This document shows, in pieces, positions 45,522 through 53,528 of a stretch of 55,058 nt of DNA; positions within the stretch are counted from its first letter, which is position 1; the number at the start of each line of letters is the position of its first letter. The stretch is from NCBI GenBank assembly GCA_902500825.1, contig CABVRX010000026.1, positions 1 to 55,058 of the forward strand, read 5' to 3'. The DNA comes from an uncultured Nitrospira sp. (GTDB lineage Bacteria; Nitrospirota; Nitrospiria; Nitrospirales; Nitrospiraceae). The position numbers were made by a program, and so were the translations under genes. The notes below the pieces were generated by a model. That model was not told where the DNA came from. It did no database searches and saw only the letters and a program-made list of their open reading frames with translations.

Positions 45522-45647
45522 TCATCGATTTTTCTCAGGCTTTGACGTATCCTCTCGCCCTTGCAAAAACCAATAATTATGATGGCGGTCCGGATCGCTA
45601 GCCGAGAAGTACCAGAAGAGGTGGTGCAACAACTCCCAGCCGGTCAA
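45522..45647 (-). pseudogene. Short open frame of protein-like sequence, possible gene remnant
   Basis: A frame of 42 codons opened by TTG contains WELLHHLFWYFS and NYWFLQGRE, an aromatic-rich composition unlike random translation. There is no ribosome binding site. It may be a small unannotated protein or the end of a decayed gene. The rest of 45293-45850 shows nothing else. Confidence 0.25.
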
Positions 45648-45850
45648 GGAGCCAGGTTACTATAAAGACCAAGGGCGGGATCTAGTCAATCACGCTACAT
45701 GTACTCTGTAAGGAGGATAGATTTGCCATCACGTGCAGCTTCTGATGAACTATGACTCCCCTGTTTACCTAGTCGAGCGGAGGAACCTGAAAAATGATGG
45801 CATTGACGTCAGGTTTGAGGAAGGCCCCCTAACCTCGTCCAGTTGCACCC

Positions 45851-46360
45851 CTACCTCAGTGACGGGTCACGGTTCAATTCCTTGATCATTGGATCAGCAC
45901 TCGGTGTCGTCGGCCCCCCTCCATAAACGGATCCACCGTAGGGACCGCCCGAAGATCCAGACGATTCTTTCCGAAGGTAGTTGTCGGAGGAGTTAGAGCC
46001 ATATCGACTTTCGTTGCTGGGTGAACCAGCCTTATACTCCCCTGTAGGACGGGATTGCTCACCCGACATGGGCCCCTGCTGGGAGCGCGGAGCGTCAGGC
46101 CTCATGTAGCCTCCTGACATCCCGGAATATGCATCGGTTCCCATCTTGTGGATCAACGACTCCCACTCCGACCGATCGAGTTGCGCCGAGGATTTCTGGC
46201 CTTGCTGCTGCTCATTGCTCACATAAGCTACTTTCGCCATCATCCCACTGAGATGCTTGATGGCATACCCCTGCCACGCCTCGGCAAGGTTCTGGGAGTG
46301 GCTGACTATTCCGGTTACGGCGAAGATCGCCAGGACTGTCAATATGTGTTTCTGTCTCAT
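45851..46360 (-). CDS. Secreted Gln/Ser/Gly-rich protein
   Basis: A 169-residue protein. GGAGG seven bases before ATG 46360 selects that start over the 65-codon longer frame from 46555. A signal peptide covers about the first 30 residues (VLAIFAVTGIVSHSQN, LAEAWQG). The remainder is hydrophilic and low in complexity, rich in Ser, Gly, Gln, Pro and Tyr, with GGPYGGSVYGGGP near the end. It probably is disordered outside the cytoplasm. I do not recognise the family. Confidence 0.65.
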   Translation of the reverse strand: MRQKHILTVLAIFAVTGIVSHSQNLAEAWQGYAIKHLSGMMAKVAYVSNEQQQGQKSSAQLDRSEWESLIHKMGTDAYSGMSGGYMRPDAPRSQQGPMSGEQSRPTGEYKAGSPSNESRYGSNSSDNYLRKESSGSSGGPYGGSVYGGGPTTPSADPMIKELNRDPSLR

Positions 46361-46764
46361 GACATCCTCCTGTCCAAGCATCGTCAATGTAAATTGTCTG
46401 TTTCGAGCGTCACATCGTAGCGCACGTAGAGCACGACTACAAGAGGACGCATTGTTGCCAAAGGAAGGTCGAACTAGTGAGCCCCGTCGAGTTTTGCTCC
46501 AGCCGACCGTGATCAGCACTCCTGGCTTTGTCATTAGCCTAACGGTGTTCGACATGCTTAGTCGAAATGAGCCTGAGTAGGCCGGAAACGGGTGCTAAAA
46601 ATGCTTTCCTTAACCGCAGTTCGTACGAATTGGTGCCTCAAGCCAGAAGATAATCTTGTGCAACTGTATGATTCCCCACTAAGCTCACTCATCCATTCCA
46701 TAGCAAGATCGTACCCCCTGTTCATTTGATGCCCCCGACCTAGTGTGATACGGTCCGTCCCCTC
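46361..46764. other. Intergenic region between divergent genes
   Basis: Divergent promoters for the secreted protein (left) and the P450 (right) are expected. No near-consensus promoter or structured element could be picked out, and no supported frame is present. Confidence 0.4.
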
Positions 46765-48147
46765 ATGCCGGACTCGACTCCTCCCTTCACGCTTGTCGAT
46801 GTGCCCGGCGGCGCGCCTTTGTTCGGCCACTTGGGTGCGTTCAAGAAGCGCCCGTTGGAGACGATGTCGGAGTGGTGGCGCCGGCATGGCGATGCGCTGC
46901 GCTTTCGGCTCGGGCCGAAGACTCTCCATCTCTTCAGTCATCCCGACCTCGCCGAAGAGATTCTGGTCCAGCAAGCCGACCGCTTTGTGAAAGTGTACGA
47001 CCCTCAGCGTCCGGTCGGCCTCGCGCTGGTTTTGGGCAATGGATTGGTGACCAGTTCAGGCGAAGTTTGGAAGCGTCATCGGCGCATCATTCAGCCGGTC
47101 TTTCACCGCTCTCGCATGGCGGTGATGGCCGATCGGATGGCCCAGGTCGCTGAGCAGCGGATTGCCGGTTGGGCTGTCCACGAAGGACAGCCGGTCGATA
47201 TTGCAGCGGAAATGATGCAGCTGGCACTCGAAGTGATCTCTCAGACCATGTTCACCACCAGCATGGCGCAACACATCGAGCAGATCAGCCGTGCGCTGCG
47301 CGTGAGTCTGAAGTACGCGTTCGACTCGTTTCATAACCCACTGCGCCTCCCCGGCTGGGTGCCGACTCAACGCAATCGTGAGTTTCGTTCTGTGATGCAG
47401 TTCATGGACGAGCTGATCTATGGACTGCTCGCTGAGCGGCGCCGCACCGGAGCAACACATGGGGATCTTCTTGATCTCCTGCTCCAGGCACGGGACGACG
47501 AGACAGGCGAGGGACTGACCGATCAAGAGCTGCGGGACCAGGCCTTGACGATCTTTGCGGCAGGACACGAAACTACCGCGAACGCGCTCGCCTGGACCTG
47601 GTACCTCCTCGCGACTCACCCAGAAGCAAAGGCACGGTTTCACGAGGAAGTGGATAGGGTTCTCCAGGGAAGAACGCCAACCGCCGACGATCTTCAGCGC
47701 CTCCCCTATACACGCGCGGTGTTCGATGAATCACTCCGTCTGTATCCACCTGCCCCGGCGGTCCAGCGCAAGGCCTCGACCAGTACCACAGTCTGCGGAT
47801 TGCCATTGCCGGCTGGGGCACTCGTTCTCATCGGTACATACAATCTTCATAGACACCCAGCCTTTTGGCGAGACCCCGAACAATTTCTGCCGGAGCGATG
47901 GCTGGATGACGAGCGACCGGCTGCCCGCTATGCTTATCTCCCGTTCGGCGCAGGACCGCGCACCTGCGTAGGAATCCATTTCGCCTCGGTGGAAGGGCCG
48001 CTTCTATTGGCCCTGATCGGCCGCCGCTATGATCTACAACTGGCTCAAAAGAGCATTGAGCCAGAACTCATGGTCACCTTGCGACCGAAAGGCGGCATTA
48101 AGATGATGCTCCAGCCTCGTCGGGTGCCGGTCGTATCAGTCGCGTAG
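46765..48147 (+). CDS. Cytochrome P450
   Basis: A 460-residue haem-thiolate monooxygenase without membrane anchor. The I-helix oxygen-activation motif AGHETT, the K-helix ExxR in DESLRLY, the PERW meander and the haem loop FGAGPRTCVG with the cysteine ligand are all intact. It needs an electron-transfer partner (ferredoxin and reductase), which is not encoded here. The sequence is closest in flavour to the CYP110/CYP102-like bacterial group that acts on lipids or terpenes; the substrate is not known. Confidence 0.95.
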   Translation: MPDSTPPFTLVDVPGGAPLFGHLGAFKKRPLETMSEWWRRHGDALRFRLGPKTLHLFSHPDLAEEILVQQADRFVKVYDPQRPVGLALVLGNGLVTSSGEVWKRHRRIIQPVFHRSRMAVMADRMAQVAEQRIAGWAVHEGQPVDIAAEMMQLALEVISQTMFTTSMAQHIEQISRALRVSLKYAFDSFHNPLRLPGWVPTQRNREFRSVMQFMDELIYGLLAERRRTGATHGDLLDLLLQARDDETGEGLTDQELRDQALTIFAAGHETTANALAWTWYLLATHPEAKARFHEEVDRVLQGRTPTADDLQRLPYTRAVFDESLRLYPPAPAVQRKASTSTTVCGLPLPAGALVLIGTYNLHRHPAFWRDPEQFLPERWLDDERPAARYAYLPFGAGPRTCVGIHFASVEGPLLLALIGRRYDLQLAQKSIEPELMVTLRPKGGIKMMLQPRRVPVVSVA

Positions 48148-48286
48148 AGTCACCTACACCCTCACTCTTGAGATAGCCACCAGTAGTTTCCCTAGCTATT
48201 CATTACACCTCGCTAGGAATATGGTGGAACTCATTCAATCAATAATATGTCTGTCTCCCAGTCGAGAGCAAACGAGGGAGGACCTT

Positions 48287-48529
48287 ATGACCAGAGTCAA
48301 GAACCCGCTCATTCAGCAGGCGTTGGCAGCGATAACATTCGTCCTAGCTCTCGGTGCTCTATCGATGATCTGGCCCGCCATCATTGCCCTATTTCTCGGT
48401 GTACTACTGCTCCTGCAATCTTTCGGTACCGAACCGGAAATTGCCGTGCTGTCATGGGCCGAGGTCGGTAATTTGTCGATCATGTTCGCCTCTCCTCGGC
48501 GGCCAGAACTTCCAGCGATTCCTTTGTGA
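48287..48529 (+). CDS. Small membrane protein
   Basis: An 80-residue protein. GGAGG five bases before ATG 48287 supports this start over the 22-codon longer frame. Two hydrophobic segments run through AAITFVLALGALSMIWPAI and IALFLGVLLLL, followed by a short polar tail. I do not recognise the family. Confidence 0.55.
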   Translation: MTRVKNPLIQQALAAITFVLALGALSMIWPAIIALFLGVLLLLQSFGTEPEIAVLSWAEVGNLSIMFASPRRPELPAIPL

Positions 48530-48781
48530 CGAGTTTGAGCGGCGTCTTCGTCTGTCGAGAGCATTCCTCCAGGAGGGGAATGGGTTTCGGGGTGATCATA
48601 CGCGCCGTGCGGTTTATAGAAGGGAAGTCTAACTGGAGGGTTTCATCAGCGCACGACTAGTTACGTTGCGACGATGAAGAGTGCACGGCCCACACGAAGT
48701 GCGATTTGGAGTCAAATCTACTGGAGGTAATGAGTATCCACCGCGATTTGATCGAACGTGGCGGTACGCGCAAGCGAGGTT
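48530..48781. other. Spacer before the tRNA-Lys fragment
   Basis: No gene is supported. Short frames here read through the tRNA fragment on both strands, giving the familiar tRNA-derived peptides. It represents the DNA that lay downstream of the original tRNA-Lys gene. Confidence 0.5.
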
Positions 48782-48826
48782 TGGTGGGCCGTGTAGGGGT
48801 CGAACCTACGGCCCGCTGATTAAGAG
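48782..48826 (-). repeat. 3' fragment of tRNA-Lys (CUU), attachment site of an integrated element
   Basis: Read on the minus strand the sequence begins CTCTTAATCAGC (anticodon loop with CUU plus 3' stem), then has the T-arm GTAGGTTCGACCCCTAC and the 3' acceptor strand ACGGCCC with ACCA. That is exactly the 3' 45 bases of tRNA-Lys. The 5' half with the D-arm and GGGCCGT acceptor strand does not precede it; the sequence diverges at the anticodon loop. Such partial duplicates mark the end of an integrated element. Since the fragment points left, the element and the intact tRNA-Lys lie to the right. Confidence 0.88.
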
Positions 48827-49144
48827 GCCGTTTACGGCCATTTTCACAAGGGTTTGATCGGTCAACGGTTTCCCCGTTCTTTGGTTTTTCAGTCGGTTCC
48901 GGGAGCTCTATAGATTCGATGGGTTGGATAGAGTCTATGATTTTGATACCCTTCATCACGAATTATCACAGCTAAGCCCCGCCGATTTTGATCAAAACAT
49001 CGACACTCAGCAGTCGTTCCCCTAAAGACATCAGCAATATTCACGAGGGGCCAGTTCAGAGCTTCCCGAGCAACCACCACCATTCAAATATTCAAACATC
49101 AAATGCCACTTCCCCTTTACATTGGTCACTAGTCAACGGCATAA
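48827..49144. other. Non-coding left end of the island
   Basis: About 320 bases between the att scar and the HTH gene. The minus-strand frames seen here (48889-49083 and 48657-48959) have no ribosome binding site and no recognisable sequence. It may hold the recombination arm sites of the element. Confidence 0.35.
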
Positions 49145-49174
49145 TGTTTCACTCTGTTTCACTATGATTCAGTA
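49145..49174 (+). repeat. Three tandem 10-bp repeats, possible operator
   Basis: TGTTTCACTC (49145-49154), TGTTTCACTA (49155-49164) and TGATTCAGTA (49165-49174) follow without gaps, one helical turn each, and run into the ATG of the HTH gene. Such phased repeats would suit cooperative binding by the regulator they precede. No ribosome binding site fits between them and the start. Confidence 0.6.
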
Positions 49175-49419
49175 TGATAAAAGATCTGCGAATAGATGAG
49201 TTCTTGAATGATACAGACCTAAGGACACTTCTTGGAGTCTCTCGAACTACTTTGTGGCGCCTACGGAAGTACGAGGGATTACCGTTTGGGAAAGTAGGAC
49301 GCGAATTTAGGTACAGAAAATCGCAAATAGTTGAATGGGTTCAAAGCAACCAGTTCAAGCATCCTCAGCTCAAGCTTAATTTTGATACCAAAGGGAGGCC
49401 GCGAAAACAAATTAAGTAG
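49174..49419 (+). CDS. AlpA/MerR-like helix-turn-helix regulator
   Basis: An 81-residue protein. The DNA-binding fold reads LLGVSRTTLWRLRKYEGLPFGKVGREFRYRKSQIVEWV split over two strands and the recognition helix, as in AlpA and excisionase-type HTH_17 proteins. A basic tail (KGRPRKQIK) follows. In mobile islands such proteins regulate excision or the adjacent cargo. It lies 18 bases before vsr and probably controls the methylation operon, though that is inference. Confidence 0.78.
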   Translation: MIKDLRIDEFLNDTDLRTLLGVSRTTLWRLRKYEGLPFGKVGREFRYRKSQIVEWVQSNQFKHPQLKLNFDTKGRPRKQIK

Positions 49420-49437
49420 TATGACGACCCCAATGCA

Positions 49438-49854
49438 ATGGATATCTACTCCATCCAAAAACGATCAGAGGTAATGCGATGCGTCAAGGCGAGAGACACC
49501 GCTCCAGAGGTAACTGTACGGCGTATCCTTCACAAACTCGGATTCAGGTATCGATTACATGTGCCCAGTCTGCCAGGTCGTCCAGATATTGTTCTCCCAA
49601 AGCATAGAAGGATCATCTTTGTTCATGGCTGTTTTTGGCACTTGCATCGGCATTGCAAAGCGTCACGGTTGCCTAAGTCTAGACGCGCATGGTGGCGTAA
49701 GAAATTAAAAGGAAATGTCTTTCGGGACAGCATTGCATTTGAACAGCTTAAGGAACTGGGATGGAAGGTTGATGTCATTTGGGAATGCGAAACACAAAAA
49801 CAGCACAATCTGGTGTCCCGCCTTACTACGCTTATGGGAGTGCCTTTGACTTGA
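49438..49854 (+). CDS. vsr: Very short patch repair endonuclease Vsr
   Basis: A 138-residue mismatch endonuclease. The family pattern is intact: RSEVMRCVKARDTAPE, LPGRPDIVLPKHR with the catalytic aspartate at about 50, and FVHGCFWHLHRHC with the catalytic and zinc-binding His and Cys residues. It nicks next to T:G mismatches produced when 5-methylcytosine is deaminated. Its position ten bases before two C5-cytosine methyltransferases matches that job. Confidence 0.95.
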   Translation: MDIYSIQKRSEVMRCVKARDTAPEVTVRRILHKLGFRYRLHVPSLPGRPDIVLPKHRRIIFVHGCFWHLHRHCKASRLPKSRRAWWRKKLKGNVFRDSIAFEQLKELGWKVDVIWECETQKQHNLVSRLTTLMGVPLT

Positions 49855-49864
49855 TGGGTGATCT

Positions 49865-51148
49865 ATGTCGGTACCTAGATTGAGAAATGTCCATAATCGA
49901 AATCCAATTTGTGATATAGGCCGCACTCTTGCGACCAGCTTTGGGCAGGCTTGGGATGATGCCAAAACGTCAGACTCTGGCGCTATTGATGTAATTGATT
50001 TGTTCAGCGGTTGCGGGGGAATGTCGGCGGGGTTTTTAGCGGCGAATGCCATTCGTCCATCTTTTAAGCTAGTAGGTGCTGTCGATATCGATAAGACAGC
50101 AAACGAAACTTATTATGCAAATTTTGGTTTAAAACCTTTCACTGGGGATGTTTCTGTCCTTGCCCGAAGCACAACAAGACTCCACGAATTCCTTGATTCC
50201 TCTTTAAGAAGACCCAATTCTCCCTTGGTATTGATCGGGTGCGCACCCTGTCAGGGCTTTTCCTCTCACCGCAATGCTCAGGGAATTCGCGATATAAGGA
50301 ACTCGCTCGTTATCGATTTTGCGAATGTGGCTCGCCGTCTTCTTCCTGACGTCATACTCATGGAGAACGTTCCTGAAATTGTTACAGATCGATACTGGTC
50401 AATAACAAATTCTGTACGTAAGACTCTGGAGCGGGCCGGCTATTATGTAAGCATCTGTGTGCACAATATGGCAGAGTTCGGCGTCCCTCAGGAACGATTT
50501 CGAGCACTTCTTATTGCAATGAAGCAACCTTTCCAGTTGCCCAAGGGGTTCTTGAGGCGAAAAGATTTTTATACAGTTCGTGAAGCAATCGGATGGCTTG
50601 TTCCTGTAAAAGCGGGACAACGCCTCTCGTCTGACCCGATGCATTATTCAGCCCAGCATAGTCCATCAACAATAAGAACCATCAAGGCCATTCCAAAGAA
50701 CGGAGGAAGTCGTCCCCCTCATGCTGGTCCTCCGTGTTTACGGCGAATAGCGAACAAACAGGGACGGAGCGGTTACGATGATGTTTACGGGAGACTTTAC
50801 TGGGATCGTGCTGCCATAACAATAACCGCTTATTCTCGCAATCCGGCTAGCGGACGATTTATTCATCCGGAGCAGGATAGAGGGCTGACGGTTAGGGAAG
50901 CAGCGCTTCTACAAGGATTCCCTAGACAATACTGGTTCAATGGATCTCTTGACGAGTGTTTCCGTCAAATAGGCAATGCGGTGCCTCCTCCATTCTCGGC
51001 TTATCTTGCTATGCATGTCTTGCAGGAAGGATTTGGACGAGGACAGAGTACGCCTTCCAAAAACTTTTCTTTGGGAATTGAGCGTCCCCTGGGAAAATCT
51101 TTTTCCAGAATTATAGCTGCGCTCAAGTCGGGTAGCTTGACGCTATGA
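49865..51148 (+). CDS. DNA (cytosine-5)-methyltransferase 1
   Basis: A 427-residue C5-methyltransferase. Motif I DLFSGCGGMSAGF is at about residue 45, the catalytic loop APCQGFS places the nucleophile at Cys129, ENVPE (motif VI) is near 167, QERFR (motif VIII) near 209 and QIGNAVPP (motif X) near the C-terminus. The region between VIII and IX holds the target-recognition domain. The first 40 residues are an extension with no known motif. Its stop overlaps the next gene by four bases. The recognised sequence cannot be read from these data. Confidence 0.95.
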   Translation: MSVPRLRNVHNRNPICDIGRTLATSFGQAWDDAKTSDSGAIDVIDLFSGCGGMSAGFLAANAIRPSFKLVGAVDIDKTANETYYANFGLKPFTGDVSVLARSTTRLHEFLDSSLRRPNSPLVLIGCAPCQGFSSHRNAQGIRDIRNSLVIDFANVARRLLPDVILMENVPEIVTDRYWSITNSVRKTLERAGYYVSICVHNMAEFGVPQERFRALLIAMKQPFQLPKGFLRRKDFYTVREAIGWLVPVKAGQRLSSDPMHYSAQHSPSTIRTIKAIPKNGGSRPPHAGPPCLRRIANKQGRSGYDDVYGRLYWDRAAITITAYSRNPASGRFIHPEQDRGLTVREAALLQGFPRQYWFNGSLDECFRQIGNAVPPPFSAYLAMHVLQEGFGRGQSTPSKNFSLGIERPLGKSFSRIIAALKSGSLTL

Positions 51149-52293
51149 AAACAAGAGCTATCGCCATCGATGTTTTTTGCGGAGCAGGAGGGCTTTCCCT
51201 TGGCCTCTGCAAAAGCGGTTTTGAAGTCGGATTTGCAATCGACATAAATAGGTATGGCGTAGAGACTTACGGCAAGAACTTTTCCCATCCTGTAATGTGT
51301 GGCGATGTGCGCCAAGTAAACTTTCGCAAGCTCATTTCTGAAGCAGGACTCTCAGTTGAAGAAATCGTACTTTTGGCTGGAGGGCCACCGTGTCAAGGAT
51401 TCTCTATTCAGAGACGGGGACCGGACAGCGACTTGAGGAATAATCTCGTATTCGAATTCTTGCGCTTAGTCAGAGATATCCAGCCCAGATTTTTTCTCTT
51501 GGAAAATGTACCTGGCTTAAAAAACGTTCGAGGTAAGGATTATCTCCATCAACTCATTGGCGCGGCAACGAAATTAGGCTATCACTGCCATACGCAGATT
51601 CTAAATGCAGCTGATTTCGGGGTGGCCCAAATCCGCAAGCGGCTCTTTGTGGTAGGAGAAAGGACCCAAGGTAGTCTTCTATTCGAATTTCCCAAGCCTC
51701 TCGTGCGACAGGCGAATTGGATAACAGTTCGAAAAGCGCTGAAAGGTTTACCTTCTCCTCCTGACGACTACACCCCGCATCCATTAGTTTTCAATCACCA
51801 AAAAAGCAGAATGTCGAAACTCAACATAAAGAGAATTTCCTATGTCCCCCAAGGTTGTGGTTGGGAGCATATACCAAAGTCATTAAGAGTACCTTGTCAC
51901 GAGCCAGGCTCGGATAGGATTGGGCATAGATATGTTTACGGAAGACTCAGCTGGCAAGATCCTGCAGGGACTATCACAGCGAGATTTGATAGCTTTACGC
52001 GAGGGAAATTTGCACACCCTTCCGAGGATAGATCAATAACACTGCGTGAGGGCGCTCGGCTTCAGTCGTTCCCAGATGATTTTGATTTCGTAGGACCCAA
52101 GGAAGAAATTGCAGCACAAATTGGAAATGCTGTTCCGCCGCTTCTCGCAGAAGCCATTGGAAGGGCCATTCTGATTGCATATGAAAAGGCTGAAGGGAAG
52201 TTCCGCAGAGAAGTCAGACCATCAACAAGATCAAGCCAAGAAACGGTTGCTGTCATGTTGCGCCAACCCAAGCTCTCCGGATACGAGGGTTGA
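51145..52293 (+). CDS. DNA (cytosine-5)-methyltransferase 2
   Basis: A 382-residue enzyme that differs markedly from its neighbour. Motif I is DVFCGAGGLSLGL at residue 9, the catalytic GGPPCQGFS has Cys83, ENVPG lies near 120, QIRKRLFVVG is motif VIII, and QIGNAVPPLLAEA is motif X. All catalytic motifs are complete. ATGA overlap with methyltransferase 1 implies coupled expression. Two non-identical C5 enzymes in one operon suggest an asymmetric target with one enzyme per strand, or two target sites. Confidence 0.95.
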   Translation: MKTRAIAIDVFCGAGGLSLGLCKSGFEVGFAIDINRYGVETYGKNFSHPVMCGDVRQVNFRKLISEAGLSVEEIVLLAGGPPCQGFSIQRRGPDSDLRNNLVFEFLRLVRDIQPRFFLLENVPGLKNVRGKDYLHQLIGAATKLGYHCHTQILNAADFGVAQIRKRLFVVGERTQGSLLFEFPKPLVRQANWITVRKALKGLPSPPDDYTPHPLVFNHQKSRMSKLNIKRISYVPQGCGWEHIPKSLRVPCHEPGSDRIGHRYVYGRLSWQDPAGTITARFDSFTRGKFAHPSEDRSITLREGARLQSFPDDFDFVGPKEEIAAQIGNAVPPLLAEAIGRAILIAYEKAEGKFRREVRPSTRSSQETVAVMLRQPKLSGYEG

Positions 52294-53526
52294 TATACTA
52301 TTCAGCAAGCTGACGCAATCTGATTCCAAGAAAGAAGGGCGCACAGTGCTGCAACAGAGTGTGCGCTCGTCTTTTGTCGTTCCCAAATTCGTGTATTCGA
52401 ACGACTCTCCGGGATAAACAAGGACGCAAGTTTTAGTTTCATACGTGTGAGCATGTACTAGTATCTGGTATACGTCAGCTTCCTGTGGCTTGCCAGCAAA
52501 CTCCTTGTATTTTCCATCTAGGACACACAAGTTCTCTGAATCGGAAACGAGTGCGATATCAGGTTTTGCTCTAAACCCCCTTTCATCTGCACCAAACACA
52601 TATCGTTTAGAATCTCTCCAGTCTATAACGTTAACATTGGATCCCGATTCATTTAGTGCTTTCTTGAGAGAATGCCTCAGCGAATCCTCAAACAACTTCT
52701 CTAGATTTACAAACCAAGAAACAGGAACGGTAACCATCGGTGTAGGGCCAATACCAAAATGTAAGGCGAACAGACGTGCATAGGAGAGAAGCCTTCTAAC
52801 TTGATCGGATCTTGCCTCCTCTTCCACTGCACAAAAACAGTCATCCATTCTCTCGTAGGACCATCGAGACATTTCTGGCCAAGCCACATCTTCAAAAAGT
52901 ACTCCCATTACTCGTATTCTCTCAAGTAGTGAACTGGTCTCAGTTGACTTTTCCCAACAAGATACAATGCCGTCAATGGCATGAATGCCTAACCCTATCA
53001 ACCTGTTTATTGGTAGGTCAGCTGTTAACTCATTTGATGTGTAGGCGAGTAGATCGCCGCGTCCCAGTGCACGAAGGTTTATTGTCCTGCCGATATGAAA
53101 TTTGCCCTTGGGCAGCGGACTCTCGTGAGAACGGAGAACATAGGATCTCGCCCTTCCAGACAGAAGATATGCAGAAAGGTTTTCGAGAAATTGCTCCACA
53201 ATATCTTTGAGGATTTTTCCTGTCTTATCCACCACTCCAGTAGTCTTTAATAGCTTAGCGCTGAGATCTCCCGCAGATATCAGCATCCCCGCGAGCGCAC
53301 CGGGTATTTTTTCCTGAACGCGAAGAAGCTTTCCCCCTATCACGGCTTGTCCAACATAGCAGGAAGCTCTTATAAAGCACTGGGCCTTCCCCTTCCTTTC
53401 AAGTGACACTATCCCGTTTGAGGATAGCTTCCAAAAATCATCATTAGATTCTAGAAATTCATATTGCCATTCGCTTAGAGGTAATGAACTCCGTTCTTTA
53501 GCGGTAATTTCCTCTGTTGGCAACAC
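52231..53526 (-). CDS. McrC-like restriction nuclease subunit
   Basis: A 431-residue protein of the McrC family (PF10117 type). The C-terminal PD-(D/E)xK nuclease is visible as KPDIALVSDSENLCVLDGKYKE split around Asp323, Asp337 and Lys339, and the N-terminal beta-rich part matches McrC domains that contact the AAA+ partner. It starts with GTG two bases after the ATPase stop. Its 3' end runs 63 bases into the end of methyltransferase 2 on the other strand. Family is clear, DNA target unknown. Confidence 0.86.
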   Translation of the reverse strand: MLPTEEITAKERSSLPLSEWQYEFLESNDDFWKLSSNGIVSLERKGKAQCFIRASCYVGQAVIGGKLLRVQEKIPGALAGMLISAGDLSAKLLKTTGVVDKTGKILKDIVEQFLENLSAYLLSGRARSYVLRSHESPLPKGKFHIGRTINLRALGRGDLLAYTSNELTADLPINRLIGLGIHAIDGIVSCWEKSTETSSLLERIRVMGVLFEDVAWPEMSRWSYERMDDCFCAVEEEARSDQVRRLLSYARLFALHFGIGPTPMVTVPVSWFVNLEKLFEDSLRHSLKKALNESGSNVNVIDWRDSKRYVFGADERGFRAKPDIALVSDSENLCVLDGKYKEFAGKPQEADVYQILVHAHTYETKTCVLVYPGESFEYTNLGTTKDERTLCCSTVRPSFLESDCVSLLNSISTLVSGELGLAQHDSNRFLA

Positions 53527-53528
53527 GG

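Noticed and set aside
47056-47643. Minus-strand frame of 195 codons
   Set aside because: Antisense to the cytochrome P450 with all catalytic motifs on the plus strand.
48657-48959. Minus-strand frame of 100 codons across the tRNA-Lys fragment
   Set aside because: It contains the AVGSTPTRP peptide that always results from translating a tRNA 3' end, and has no ribosome binding site.
48889-49083. Minus-strand frame of 64 codons at the left end of the island
   Set aside because: No ribosome binding site and no recognisable sequence; not similar to an integrase.
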